The position numbers and the translations under genes are program-made. Shown one piece after another: positions 16,357 to 26,302 of a DNA stretch of 64,000 nucleotides; the first letter of the stretch is position 1; every line of letters starts with the position of its first letter. The stretch is from Pedobacter cryoconitis. GTDB lineage: Bacteria; Bacteroidota; Bacteroidia; Sphingobacteriales; Sphingobacteriaceae. The notes beneath the pieces are model-generated. The model saw only the letters and a list, made by a program, of their open reading frames with translations, had not been told where the DNA came from and made no database searches. Where the stretch lies: assembly GCF_001590605.1 (NCBI RefSeq), contig NZ_CP014504.1, forward strand, positions 2,170,001 through 2,234,000, read 5' to 3'.

Positions 16357-16587
16357 AAAATGGCTCTTGGTTCTAATGTCGTAATATTATCTCCTTAAAG
16401 TAAGTCTATATATCGATACTTTCACAATATCCGGTAAATACAGTTCCAGATCAGCTTTTGCTGCTATAATAATTAATTAGTGTAATGATCGATATTTACA
16501 GGTCTGTTGAATTGTAAAAATTGAGTGATTAAGTGTGTTGGTTATTAATTTATATTATTTTTAAATTAATTAACCCCTTAATCTATT

Positions 16588-19500
16588 ATGAAGAAACTTT
16601 TACTCGCCGTTGTGCTGGTATTTTATGCTGCAATCCTTTTTGCACAGCAAACCACCTATCCTGTTAATGGTTCTTTTGACACCAGACCAGGCCAGTTTGC
16701 ATTTACCAACGCAACAATAGTCGTCAACTCCAGCCAAACTCTTACCAATGCCACCCTATTAATAAAAGGCCAAACTATACAAGCTGTTGGATCTGGCCTT
16801 GCCGTTCCTAAAGGGTACGTGATTATTGACCTGAAAGGAAATTTCATTTACCCTTCTTTAGTCGATGCATTTACGGGTTATGGCTTACCTGAAGCCACTT
16901 TGCAACCGCGTGCGACACGTCAATCCATTTTTATTTCTACTAAAAAAGGTGCTTATGGATGGAACGAAGCCATCAGACCAGAAACACAGGTAAAAAACAT
17001 TTTCTCTGTGGACAGCAAAAAAGCAGATGACTTACGGAAAGCTGGTTTCGGGAGTGTCAATGTGATTAACCGTGATGGAATTGCACGCGGAATTTCTGCG
17101 GCAGTGACTTTAAATGATGGCGCTGACAACACCATATTTCTGAAAGATCAGACTGCGGCTAACTATTCATTCAGCAAAGGGACGTCTTCAAACGATTATC
17201 CCACCTCTTTAATGGGTTCAATTGCTTTATTGCGTCAAACTTATTACGATGCACAGTGGTATGGCAAGCAGAAAGAGGAATATAATATTTCGCTGGAAGA
17301 ATTTGGGAAACAACAAAATATCCCCCAGCTTTTTGAGGTGGATGGCTGGGCTAATATCCTTCGTGCCGATAAAATCGGAAAAGAGTTTGGCAAACAATAT
17401 ATGATCAAATCTACAGGTGATGAATATCAGCGTATTCAAGAAGTTAAAGCAACTGGAGCAAGCTTAATTATCCCGTTGAATTTCCCTAAAGCTTACGATG
17501 TAGAAGATCCTTCGGAAGCAAGAAACTTAACACTGACCCAAATGAAAGCCTGGGAAATGGCTCCTGCCAATGCAGCTGCTTTAGAAAAGGCAGGGATTAA
17601 ATTCGCATTGACATCATTCGGTTTGGAAAACACACGTGATTTCTGGGCGAATATCCGCCTTGCAATTGAAAAAGGCCTGACTGAGAAACAAGCCTTACAG
17701 TCCATCACCGAAATTCCAGCTTCTCTTTTAGGGATCAGTGATAAAGTAGGTTCACTTGAAAAAGGTAAAGTGGCTAACTTCCTGATTTCATCCGATAACT
17801 TGTTTAAAAAGGAGAATATTATTTTTGAAAACTGGGTACAGGGAAAACGCTTTATTATTAATAAAATCGACGTCACTGATATCCGTGGAAATTATAATTT
17901 AAATATCGACGGTTTAGGTGCTTTAACCTTAAAAATCACCGGAGCATCAGGCGGTTCGGTCGCAGCAATTGAAAGAGTTGGTGTAGATAGCGTTAAAGCT
18001 ACCGCTGCTTTTGCAAGAAATGGCGATTGGATAAGTATCAACTTCAATTTAAAAAAGAATCCAGCAGGTAATGTCCGCTTAAGTGGATTTTTAACTGCTG
18101 CTTCTCCCCTGGTATTCAAAGGTGAAGCAGTACTTCCGGAAGGAACTTCAGGCAGGTTTACAGCAACTTACAAAGACGCAGCTAAAGAAACACCTAAAAA
18201 GGAAGAGCCAAAATCCACTTTAGCTATGGGCCCGGTAATCTATCCCTTTGGCGCTTTTGGAAATACAGAATTGCCAAAAGCAGAAAATGTGCTGATTAAA
18301 AATGCGACAGTCTGGACAAATGAAAAAGAAGGCATCCTGCAAAATGCAGATGTATTGCTGGAAAATGGAAAAATCAAAGCAGTAGGTAAAAACCTGAATG
18401 CAGGCCATGCAAAAGTTATTGATGCAACGGGCAAACATGTAACTGCGGGAATTATTGATGAGCATTCGCATATTGCAGGCAGCGGTGGTATCAATGAAGG
18501 TGCACAGTCTGTTTCTGCGGAGGTTCGTATTGCGGATATTATCAATTCGGAAGATGTGAATATTTATCGCCAGCTGGCAGGAGGTGTAACGACTTCTCAT
18601 ATTTTACATGGTTCTGCAAATCCAATTGGTGGTCAGTCTCAGTTGATTAAGTTACGTTGGGGCAAAGCACCCGAAGAATTAAAGTTTGCAGATGCTGATG
18701 GTTTTATCAAGTTTGCACTGGGTGAAAACGTAAAGCAGAGTAATTTTGGTACTGGTGCACGTTTCCCAGTAACACGTATGGGTGTTGAACAGACATTTGC
18801 AGATGAATTTACACGTGGAAAAGAGTATGAAAAAGCAATCGCTGTGAAGGAAAATAACGTCCGCCGTGATCTGGAATTAGACGCTATAGTTGAAATTCTA
18901 AAGAACAAGCGTTTCATTACCTGTCACTCTTATGTGCAAAGCGAAATCAATATGCTGATCCATGTTGCAGATAGCCTGGGTTTCAAGATCAATACATTCA
19001 CGCATATTTTAGAAGGTTATAAAGTTGCCGACAAAATGAAAGCGCATGGTATTGCTGGCTCAACATTTTCTGATTGGTGGGCTTATAAAAACGAAGTAGC
19101 AGAAGCTATTCCTTACAATGGAAAGATCATGCATAATGTAGGGATTACAACTGCTTTCAATTCTGATGATGCAGAAATGGCGAGACATTTAAACCAGGAA
19201 GCAGGCAAGGCTGTTTTATATGGCAATGTTCCTGAAGAGGAAGCTTTTAAATTTGTGACCTTAAATCCTGCCAGGATGCTCCATATTGATAAACAGGTTG
19301 GAAGTTTAAAAGTTGGTAAAGATGCTGATTTGGTCATTTGGTCAGACAATCCACTTTCTATCTACGCGAAAGCTGAAAAGACTTTTGTAGATGGCGTTGC
19401 TTATTGGGATATAGAAAAAGATGCATTGGTTATCAAAACTCAGCAAACTGAAAAAGCACGTTTAATTCAAAAGATGTTAGAGAGCAAAAGCAGCGGTTCG

Positions 19501-19599
19501 GGTACACAACGTGCACAGGGAATTGCTCCACGTCTTTACAATTGCGAAACTTTAGAGAACTATTCAGCAGAATTAAACGAATCAGAACATGCACACTAA
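16588..19599 (+). CDS. Secreted double-domain amidohydrolase, first domain degenerate
   Basis: A 1003-residue exported protein (signal peptide MKKLLLAVVLVFYAAILFAQ) made of two amidohydrolase-like units. In the first (about 25-430) the usual HxH metal motif after the first strand is absent (FIYPSLVDAFTGYG), while the C-terminal SLEKGKVANFLISSDN cap remains. A beta-rich linker (about 430-540) follows. The second unit (about 565-980) is complete: IIDEHSHIAG gives HxH, then CHSYVQSE, FTHILEGYK and FNSDDAEM give the other ligands, and VGKDADLVIWSDNPL closes it. The likely role is hydrolysis of an amide, imide or peptide-like substrate in the periplasm. The next gene overlaps or abuts it and is a related protein. 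Confidence 0.88.
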   Translation: MKKLLLAVVLVFYAAILFAQQTTYPVNGSFDTRPGQFAFTNATIVVNSSQTLTNATLLIKGQTIQAVGSGLAVPKGYVIIDLKGNFIYPSLVDAFTGYGLPEATLQPRATRQSIFISTKKGAYGWNEAIRPETQVKNIFSVDSKKADDLRKAGFGSVNVINRDGIARGISAAVTLNDGADNTIFLKDQTAANYSFSKGTSSNDYPTSLMGSIALLRQTYYDAQWYGKQKEEYNISLEEFGKQQNIPQLFEVDGWANILRADKIGKEFGKQYMIKSTGDEYQRIQEVKATGASLIIPLNFPKAYDVEDPSEARNLTLTQMKAWEMAPANAAALEKAGIKFALTSFGLENTRDFWANIRLAIEKGLTEKQALQSITEIPASLLGISDKVGSLEKGKVANFLISSDNLFKKENIIFENWVQGKRFIINKIDVTDIRGNYNLNIDGLGALTLKITGASGGSVAAIERVGVDSVKATAAFARNGDWISINFNLKKNPAGNVRLSGFLTAASPLVFKGEAVLPEGTSGRFTATYKDAAKETPKKEEPKSTLAMGPVIYPFGAFGNTELPKAENVLIKNATVWTNEKEGILQNADVLLENGKIKAVGKNLNAGHAKVIDATGKHVTAGIIDEHSHIAGSGGINEGAQSVSAEVRIADIINSEDVNIYRQLAGGVTTSHILHGSANPIGGQSQLIKLRWGKAPEELKFADADGFIKFALGENVKQSNFGTGARFPVTRMGVEQTFADEFTRGKEYEKAIAVKENNVRRDLELDAIVEILKNKRFITCHSYVQSEINMLIHVADSLGFKINTFTHILEGYKVADKMKAHGIAGSTFSDWWAYKNEVAEAIPYNGKIMHNVGITTAFNSDDAEMARHLNQEAGKAVLYGNVPEEEAFKFVTLNPARMLHIDKQVGSLKVGKDADLVIWSDNPLSIYAKAEKTFVDGVAYWDIEKDALVIKTQQTEKARLIQKMLESKSSGSGTQRAQGIAPRLYNCETLENYSAELNESEHAH

Positions 19600-19600
19600 G

Positions 19601-20899
19601 ATGAAAACATATCTATTTAGCCTGGCTTTATCGGCATCAAGCCTGATGTGTTTTGCACAGGCCAATATATCACCGGCGAAAAAACAAAGTAAGACCATAG
19701 CGATAACCGGAGCAATAATACATGTTGGGAACGGCACAGTCATTGAAAACGGAACACTTCTTTTTGGGAACGGAAAAATTATAGCAGTAGCTGCCAGCGG
19801 ACAAGTTCCCCAAGGCGATATATTGCGTATAAATGCGAGTGGAAAACATATTTATCCGGGTTTTATTGCAGCAACAACAAATTTAGGATTAACAGAGATT
19901 GAAGCTGTAAAAGCAACACTTGATTTTGCAGAGATCGGTGATTATAATTCTCATATCCGCTCTATTGTAGCTTACAATACAGATTCAAAAGTACCGGCAA
20001 CCTTACGCAGCAATGGTATCTTGATGGCACAACCGACACCACAAGGTGGAATAATTTCAGGCAGTTCTTCTGTGGTACAGTTAGATGCATGGAATTGGGA
20101 AGATGCTGCGCTGCGGAAAGATGATGCAATGCATATGAGCTGGCCAACGACTCCCAGCTTCAAAGGTTACGGTCGTCCTCAGGTTACACCAGAAGTATTG
20201 GCAGAACGTACACAGACTGCTATTAATCAATTAACTTCATTCTTTGCTGAAGCAAAAGCTTATGCTGAAATGGGTGAGCCTGAAGTGATCAATACACGTT
20301 TTGAAGCGATGAAACCTGTTTTTACGGGTAAAGAAAAGTTATTTATTGCCGCAGAAAGTCAAAAGGACATTATTACTGCGGTTAATTTCGCAAAGAAATT
20401 TGGCATCACACCAGTAATTACGGGCGCAGATGAGGCTTATTTAATCATTGATTTCTTAAAGGCAAATCATATTACAGTAGTGGTTAAACAGCCACATGCA
20501 TTACCAAATAACAACGATGATGATGTAAATATGCCTTATAAAAATGCAGCTATTCTGGCCAATGCTGGTTTAAATGTTGTTTTAAGCATTGATGGTTACT
20601 GGCAACAACGCAACTTGCCTTTTATGGCGGGAACTGTTTCAGCATGGGGTTTGGATAAAGAGAAAGCATTAGCTACAATCACTTTGAATGCGGCAAAAGC
20701 TATGGGAACAGCTCAAACGACCGGGAGTATTGAGGTTGGCAAAGATGCAACTTTCTTTATCTCTGCGGGCGATGCGCTGGATATGAAAACAAACAAAGTG
20801 GAACAGGCTTTTATCCAGGGAAGAGATATTAACCTGGATAACCTGCACAAGCAACTGGACAAAAAATTCAGCGATAAATATGCGGTAGAAAAACAATAA
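19601..20899 (+). CDS. Amidohydrolase-fold protein lacking metal ligands
   Basis: Exported 432-residue protein. ATG 19601 is chosen because MKTYLFSLALSASSLMCFAQ is a signal peptide; an in-frame ATG at 19589 would overlap the previous gene by 11 bases. It has the amidohydrolase entry ITGAIIHVGNGTVIENGTLL and exit TGSIEVGKDATFFIS, but HIYPGFIAATTNLGL replaces the HxH motif. The downstream Lys/His ligands are also not evident. It matches the degenerate first half of its neighbour rather than the catalytic half. Role inferred: a non-catalytic partner of the double-domain protein, or an enzyme with a divergent site. It is surely co-transcribed. Confidence 0.83.
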   Translation: MKTYLFSLALSASSLMCFAQANISPAKKQSKTIAITGAIIHVGNGTVIENGTLLFGNGKIIAVAASGQVPQGDILRINASGKHIYPGFIAATTNLGLTEIEAVKATLDFAEIGDYNSHIRSIVAYNTDSKVPATLRSNGILMAQPTPQGGIISGSSSVVQLDAWNWEDAALRKDDAMHMSWPTTPSFKGYGRPQVTPEVLAERTQTAINQLTSFFAEAKAYAEMGEPEVINTRFEAMKPVFTGKEKLFIAAESQKDIITAVNFAKKFGITPVITGADEAYLIIDFLKANHITVVVKQPHALPNNNDDDVNMPYKNAAILANAGLNVVLSIDGYWQQRNLPFMAGTVSAWGLDKEKALATITLNAAKAMGTAQTTGSIEVGKDATFFISAGDALDMKTNKVEQAFIQGRDINLDNLHKQLDKKFSDKYAVEKQ

Positions 20900-20919
20900 T
20901 CAGCCAGTTGAGCTGAATA

Positions 20920-20976
20920 TTGTCAGTTAACAAAAAATGCTGCTCAGATTGGGCAGCATTTTTTGTTAACTGACAA
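20920..20976. terminator. Strong terminator hairpin
   Basis: A perfect 24-bp stem pairs 20920-20943 with 20953-20976 around a 9-base loop. It contains GCTGC/GCAGC at the tip and A6/T6 in the stem, and is usable in both directions. Confidence 0.92.
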
Positions 20977-20994
20977 CTGATAAAGTAAAAAAGG

Positions 20995-21786
20995 CTATTT
21001 TGACCTCTTTTTTTGAAAGCTATTTAGATAATCTACAGAATTTTGATTGAGCTTTTCTACTTCCTGCTTATAGCGCTTATCATCGTTGAATATCAACTGA
21101 AACTGTTTGAACGCTTGAATTCTATCTAAAATCTCTTTTCCAGCTTTAAGATCATCTTTAAACCGTTCATAAACACTAAGTTCTCGTTTCAAGAATTTTG
21201 CATGAGATTCATTAAATAGCGCTGCATCCCTCACTTTAAATGAACTATCATAAAATAATAGGTCAGCACTTACGAATTCAGGAGTAATATCACCGTTTTT
21301 TGTGCGATAGTAATTTAATAAATTTTGATGATTAAGCACTACTTTTTGATAACTATCATAGCTATCAAAGAATGGGATTAAGCTTTTTATTGTTTCTTCC
21401 ACAAGATGTTCAGCAAGTAGCAAATACTCCCGCGTTAATGGATAAGTCATTTTAAATCCTGCTGAGATTTCAAATGCTTCCAGAATCCAATATGGGATTG
21501 AAGGATCAGAAAAAAGTGGTTTTATAGCTATTTTTATTCTGAAATCAGTTTTAGAACTCAGGGTCTCAAAATAAATGGCTTGTTCAAAATCTTCAGTAAA
21601 CCTATAAAATTTCTTTACTGTTTTTGATTCCTTCAGTTTAAAATTCTCTTTAAACAGCTCATCCGCTATATAATGTGCGAACTTTTTGAATGATGGAGAA
21701 ATCTCTTCTGCTTGTAATGGCCTGTAAACTTCCAGTTTTTTCCAATGTGTCATGATCAAATTGATATCCGGGTATTTGTTGTCCAA
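20995..21786 (-). CDS. Hypothetical protein, 263 aa
   Basis: Not recognised. It is a soluble protein with no signal peptide. Internal text such as TVKKFYRFTEDFEQAIYFET and TDFRIKIAIKPLFSD suggests a mixed alpha/beta N-terminal part, and the last third (from about residue 190) is Lys/Glu-rich helix with coiled-coil character. The start may be residue 1 or the ATG at residue 12 (MTHWKKLEVYRP). A Bacteroidota-restricted family is likely but unproven. Confidence 0.6.
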   Translation of the reverse strand: MDNKYPDINLIMTHWKKLEVYRPLQAEEISPSFKKFAHYIADELFKENFKLKESKTVKKFYRFTEDFEQAIYFETLSSKTDFRIKIAIKPLFSDPSIPYWILEAFEISAGFKMTYPLTREYLLLAEHLVEETIKSLIPFFDSYDSYQKVVLNHQNLLNYYRTKNGDITPEFVSADLLFYDSSFKVRDAALFNESHAKFLKRELSVYERFKDDLKAGKEILDRIQAFKQFQLIFNDDKRYKQEVEKLNQNSVDYLNSFQKKRSK

Positions 21787-21831
21787 TAAAAACTTCGCTA
21801 ATATAGTAACGTATCAGTCCAAAAAGCAAAG

Positions 21832-21954
21832 TTAATAAGATAAACCACATTCAGCTCCAATTTGAGCAAAAGAAACAGGGAAACGATTAACCCAGGCCAG
21901 CGCAATCAGATCCAGATGCTGCAAGTTTACACCACCGGGACCTGACAGGTTACC
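21832..21954 (-). pseudogene. Start-less coding-like fragment after the GH3 gene
   Basis: Forty codons are open on the minus strand, bounded by a stop on each side and without an ATG. The translation contains LSGPGGVNLQHLDLIALAWV and ends VSFAQIGAECGLSY. Composition is protein-like, not repeat-like. It may be the end of a decayed gene. The family is not recognised. Confidence 0.25.
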
Positions 21955-21967
21955 TCATTTTTTCTGA

Positions 21968-24697
21968 TTATTTACTCACCTTTAAAGTGTCTTTTAACCA
22001 CAGTTCTTTGCTCGAAGAACCGATCATTATTCTAAAGTCTCCGGGCTCGATTACCATCTTCATTTCTGCATTCAGCATTTTTAACATCTGGGCTGTGATC
22101 TCAAATGAAACTTGTTTAGATTCTCCAGTTTTTAACCTGACGCGTTCAAAACCTTTCAACTCTAAAACTGGTCTGGCTACCGTACTCAGCAGATCACGGA
22201 TATAAAGCTGCACCACTTCTTCCCCATCATAAATTCCTGTGTTCTGTAAAGTAAAACTTGCTGTTACAGGTTCCATTTGTGATATATCTGTTTTACCCTT
22301 AATCTCTCTTTTACTTAACTTCAAATCTTTATACTCAAATTTTGTATAACTCAGCCCAAAGCCAAATGGGAAAAGAGGTTCACCACTCAGGTTATTATAA
22401 TCATCGCCTCTGCCTGTTGGTTTGTGATTGTACACCAATGGCAGTTGTGATTCATGAACCGGATAAGTAATCGGTAGGCGGCCACCAGGATTATAGTCTC
22501 CGAATAAAGTTTCTGCTACTGCATTTCCCCCTTCTTCACCTGGATACCAGATCGCCAAAACTGCTGCAGCATCATTGTACCAATTGTTCATCGTGATTGC
22601 GCTGCCTCCAACCAATAAAACAACCACTGGTTTCCCGGATTTCTCCATAGCCTGAATCAGTTCTTCCTGGTTACCTGGCAAGCTCAATAATGCGCGATCC
22701 TGGAATTCTCCTTCTTTAATTCCCGCAGCTACCACAATAACATCTGCATTTTCAGCAAGTTTAACCGCATTAGCTAAATCTTTAGCACGTTCATCTGCCA
22801 CACCGTAATTCCAGATTAACTTGATATGTGCATTGCCTTTAGGTTCTTTAAATTCTACACGGATTGCATAGGATTTATTCTGATCAAAAGAAAATGGAAC
22901 TAACCGGGTATGATAAGATATTTTCTCCCATTGATCAATTAATAGTTTTCCATCCAGATAAAGACGGTAGCCATCATTGCCTTCCAATCCAATTTGATAA
23001 GTTCCGGATTTCGGTGCTTGAAGCGTTCCGTCCCACCGGATTGCATATTGATCTTTCTCTAAACGCTTATCCGGAGCAGATAGCGTCCACATAAAGTCTA
23101 TGGCCTGATCTATTCGTGTAAAAACAGGTTTACCACTTAAAGAAAGATTATCAAAATAGGATGCGAGAAGTCCTGAAGCAGTGTCTGTCTTCAGAAATTG
23201 TTTAGCTACGGGTACATATAAAATCGGGTCACGTGTGCTCCCTTTACTGTAAGTCACTTTAACCTGCTCACCAGCTCTTTTTTTCAAACCATCTACTATA
23301 TTAATCTTCCCATTACCAGTTCCACTGTAGCCTCCCAAGCGGGCTTCTGCAGCATCCTGTCCAACTACCAATATGTTTCTAATATTTTGTAGAGGTAACA
23401 TAGATTTTTCATTCTTCAGCAAAACAAATGATTTCAAAGCAGCCTGCCTGGCAATAGCTTTATGACTTTGATCATTCAATGCATTCTCAGCATCCTTTTC
23501 AGAAACATAAGGGTTCTCAAAAAGTCCCAGTTCAAATTTGGCTCTTAAAACCCTGGAAACTGCATCGTCTATTCGCTGTTGAGGAATAGACCCATCAAGA
23601 AAAGGAGGAATAAACAATTTGTAATGTTCATATTCTGTTTGAAAAATCACATCCAAACCTGCAATAATCGCTTGTCTGGTCGCATCACTATAACCTGATG
23701 CTGTATAATGCAAAACGTTTGCACCACCAACCGCTCCGGCATCAGAAATAACGAACCCTTTAAAGTCCCATTCTGTTTTTAATTTTTGGGTCAGCAAATA
23801 AGCATTTGAAGTAGCAGGAGTTCCGTTTAAGCTGTTATATGCAGTCATCAGAGACCGGCTTTTTCCTTGTTGTATGGTTGCTTTAAATGGAGGAAAGTAA
23901 ATTTCTTCCAGTAAACGTTCATCAGCATGAATTGGATAACTATCCCGGCCACCATCGCCAACATTAGCTACAAAATGCTTAGGTGTGGTAATAATATTCT
24001 GTTTTTCAAACGCACTGACAAAAGCCAGTCCCATTTGAGAAGTAAGAAAAGGATCTTCACCATAAGTTTCTTCCGTGCGTCCCCAACGCACATCCGCAGC
24101 AATATTGACTACCGGTGTTAAAATATCCCTGATTCCTCTGATTTTAGTTTCCTGAGCAATTGTGCCAGCAACTTGTCCCATCATAGCGGTATCAAAGCTG
24201 GCTGCAAGACCAATAGACTGAGGAAAAGCCGTAGCTCCTTGTCTCACCAATCCATGAAGCGCTTCATCAAATGCTATAATAGGAATACCCAAACGGCTTT
24301 CTGTGACGAAATAACGCTGTATTGCATTAATCTTTTTGGCCAGCGTAAAAGCATTTTCCTTCGTATTATAGCTAAGCATTTGTCCGGCGCCGCCCCCTCC
24401 CTGAGAAACTGCACTAACCTGTAAACCAAAGATCCCGTTTTTATAGCGGTTTTTATCCACTCCATCCAGATCTCCAGGAATCATAAAAAGCTGCCAGAAT
24501 TTCTCTTCCGGAGTCATCCTGGAAAGCAAATCCTTCACTCTTTTTTCAATGCTGATACCTGGATTTTTATATAAGGGCGAAACTGATGACACCTTTATCC
24601 GGCTTTTATTTTTAACTACTTTAAGTGTATCATTCGCAACAGCAACATAACTAAACAAAGAAAGCAGGAACGGCAATAAAACAACTTTATATTTCAT
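21968..24697 (-). CDS. Glycoside hydrolase family 3 beta-glucosidase with PA14 insert
   Basis: A 909-residue secreted GH3 enzyme that releases terminal beta-linked sugar from oligosaccharides, probably in the periplasm. ATG 24697 gives a signal peptide (MKYKVVLLPFLLSLFSYVAV); upstream codons to 24736 look spurious. The order is the GH3 N-terminal barrel with nucleophile Asp in GFVISDAGAVGG, the C-terminal GH3 domain interrupted by a PA14 domain (SGLLASYFDNLSLSGKPVF to about 150 residues on), then AGIKEGEFQDRALLSLPGNQ, and a fibronectin-III-like end (VVQLYIRDLLSTVARPVLEL). It is the last gene of the SusC/SusD operon, 72 bases after GH29. Specificity for glucose or xylose is not certain. Confidence 0.92.
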   Translation of the reverse strand: MKYKVVLLPFLLSLFSYVAVANDTLKVVKNKSRIKVSSVSPLYKNPGISIEKRVKDLLSRMTPEEKFWQLFMIPGDLDGVDKNRYKNGIFGLQVSAVSQGGGGAGQMLSYNTKENAFTLAKKINAIQRYFVTESRLGIPIIAFDEALHGLVRQGATAFPQSIGLAASFDTAMMGQVAGTIAQETKIRGIRDILTPVVNIAADVRWGRTEETYGEDPFLTSQMGLAFVSAFEKQNIITTPKHFVANVGDGGRDSYPIHADERLLEEIYFPPFKATIQQGKSRSLMTAYNSLNGTPATSNAYLLTQKLKTEWDFKGFVISDAGAVGGANVLHYTASGYSDATRQAIIAGLDVIFQTEYEHYKLFIPPFLDGSIPQQRIDDAVSRVLRAKFELGLFENPYVSEKDAENALNDQSHKAIARQAALKSFVLLKNEKSMLPLQNIRNILVVGQDAAEARLGGYSGTGNGKINIVDGLKKRAGEQVKVTYSKGSTRDPILYVPVAKQFLKTDTASGLLASYFDNLSLSGKPVFTRIDQAIDFMWTLSAPDKRLEKDQYAIRWDGTLQAPKSGTYQIGLEGNDGYRLYLDGKLLIDQWEKISYHTRLVPFSFDQNKSYAIRVEFKEPKGNAHIKLIWNYGVADERAKDLANAVKLAENADVIVVAAGIKEGEFQDRALLSLPGNQEELIQAMEKSGKPVVVLLVGGSAITMNNWYNDAAAVLAIWYPGEEGGNAVAETLFGDYNPGGRLPITYPVHESQLPLVYNHKPTGRGDDYNNLSGEPLFPFGFGLSYTKFEYKDLKLSKREIKGKTDISQMEPVTASFTLQNTGIYDGEEVVQLYIRDLLSTVARPVLELKGFERVRLKTGESKQVSFEITAQMLKMLNAEMKMVIEPGDFRIMIGSSSKELWLKDTLKVSK

Positions 24698-24769
24698 CTG
24701 ATAATTATTTATTTTTCTGTCAGCTGAGCCCGACATAATTATAATTTAAAAAGGCACTTCCTATAACAA

Positions 24770-26203
24770 CTAAGTAGCAGGTGTAAATTCAAAAGACAAT
24801 GCGGCTTCTGCACTCCCAGCATTTGCTGGTAATTCTACCGTGGTTTTATCATTTGACACAGTCCATTTTAGAGACTGACCAGTAGAAACAAGCTTCAGGA
24901 CTGTCCCCTTCTTTGGTGAATTCCCTATCCAGTTAATAGTCCTTTCCGGCTGTTCTCCAACATTTCTACAGTAAATCGCATACCTTAATTTACCATCTTT
25001 ACTTTGCGTAAACCAGGTTTGGCCACTGTGGTAGTTCTTAGTAATCCTGGTATTGTAAATGGCTTTACCATTTTTAGAAGTCCACTGACCAATCTCATTT
25101 AATTTAGTCACAACCGAGGCTGGTAACGTACCATCTGGATCAGGCCCAATCCCTAAAAGCAAACTTCCACCTTTAGCTACAATTTCCACGAGTTTGTGAA
25201 TCACCTCACTGGCAGGTTTATACTGATCATTCGGAACAAATCCCCATGCCCCGCCAAGGGTCATGCAGCTTTCCCATGGATGATCCAGTTGTGTATCAGG
25301 AATCTTTTGTTCTGGCGTCTGATAATTCTCGTAAGGCCCATGAACAGTTCTGTCAACCATTAAAATACCAGGTTGCGCTTTTCTGGCCATCCGGGCTATT
25401 TTAGGCATATCTATATCCTGGCTCCATTTTGGAATCTCAGCGCCCCAGGAGCGCACTTCTTCATTGACAGTCTCCAATGGTCTGACCCACCCTCCATCAA
25501 GCCATAAAATATCAATACCGCCATAGCGGGTCATGAGTTCTTCCAGCTGATTATAGGCAAAACCTTTAAATTTGTTCCATCTCCATGGATTTTTCTGAAT
25601 ATCATAGTTGTTGTTCCGGTTAGGCGTAGCATATTTAGACCACCAGTAATATTCAGAATGCCAGTCAGGCTTGGAAAAATAAGCACCAATCATGAAGCCC
25701 TCTTTTCTAAAAGAATCAAATACATATTTGGCCACATCTGCTTTCGGATCTTTTGCAAAAGGGCCTTTAGCAATACTAAAATCAGATTCCTTCGTGTCAA
25801 ACATGGCGAAACCGTCATGGTGTTTGGTAGTAAAAACAAGGTATTTCATCCCTGCACTTTTACCCGCTTTTGCCCATTGTTCCGGATTAAAGTGCACCGG
25901 GTTAAAAGCTTTACTCAATCCCCAGTACCACTTCTTATAATCGTCATAAGTCTTTGTACTGTCGCGTTCTATCCAGTCTTCTGAACAAAGCGTCCAGGAT
26001 TCTATGATACCAGGTACGGCATATAATCCCCAGTGAATTATCATTCCGAATTTCTGATCCTGCCATTTGTCAAGTTTCTTTTTAACCAGCGGATCTGTTG
26101 GTGCTTCATAAACGGTTGATTGCTGATGAACTCCATTTTCTTGTGCTGTTAACTTGCCGGCAGCACAAATCAGCATCGCCGCAATTATAATTTTTGTTTT
26201 CAT
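24770..26203 (-). CDS. Alpha-L-fucosidase, GH29
   Basis: A 477-residue exported glycosidase that removes alpha-linked L-fucose. ATG 26203 starts a good signal peptide (MKTKIIIAAMLICAAGKLTA). The longer in-frame start at 26278 would lie inside the hairpin at 26249-26277 and is rejected. Family marks are KFGMIIHWGLYAVPGI, KYLVFTTKHHDGFAMFDTKE and GGIDILWLDGGWV (nucleophile Asp), with SLLLGIGPDPDG near the end of the barrel. A C-terminal beta domain follows. It belongs to the polysaccharide utilization operon and implies a fucose-bearing glycan. Confidence 0.93.
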   Translation of the reverse strand: MKTKIIIAAMLICAAGKLTAQENGVHQQSTVYEAPTDPLVKKKLDKWQDQKFGMIIHWGLYAVPGIIESWTLCSEDWIERDSTKTYDDYKKWYWGLSKAFNPVHFNPEQWAKAGKSAGMKYLVFTTKHHDGFAMFDTKESDFSIAKGPFAKDPKADVAKYVFDSFRKEGFMIGAYFSKPDWHSEYYWWSKYATPNRNNNYDIQKNPWRWNKFKGFAYNQLEELMTRYGGIDILWLDGGWVRPLETVNEEVRSWGAEIPKWSQDIDMPKIARMARKAQPGILMVDRTVHGPYENYQTPEQKIPDTQLDHPWESCMTLGGAWGFVPNDQYKPASEVIHKLVEIVAKGGSLLLGIGPDPDGTLPASVVTKLNEIGQWTSKNGKAIYNTRITKNYHSGQTWFTQSKDGKLRYAIYCRNVGEQPERTINWIGNSPKKGTVLKLVSTGQSLKWTVSNDKTTVELPANAGSAEAALSFEFTPAT

Positions 26204-26248
26204 TAGGATCGGATTTGTTGAACTGATTTTATCTCCTGAATATAAAAA

Positions 26249-26277
26249 TGTCCCGGCTAAAACAACTAACCGGGACA
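26249..26277 (-). terminator. Intra-operon hairpin between susD and GH29
   Basis: On the minus strand TGTCCCGG pairs with CCGGGACA over a 13-base loop and is followed by TTTTTA. It is terminator-shaped but lies inside the operon, 26 bases after the susD stop. It may lower expression of the enzymes or stabilise the susCD message. Confidence 0.7.
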
Positions 26278-26302
26278 AGGTATTAACTAAAAATGCTATA
26301 GC

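Noticed and set aside
18220..18600. Minus-strand ORFs of 101 and 126 codons within the amidohydrolase gene
   Set aside because: They are out-of-frame shadows of a gene with clear catalytic motifs.
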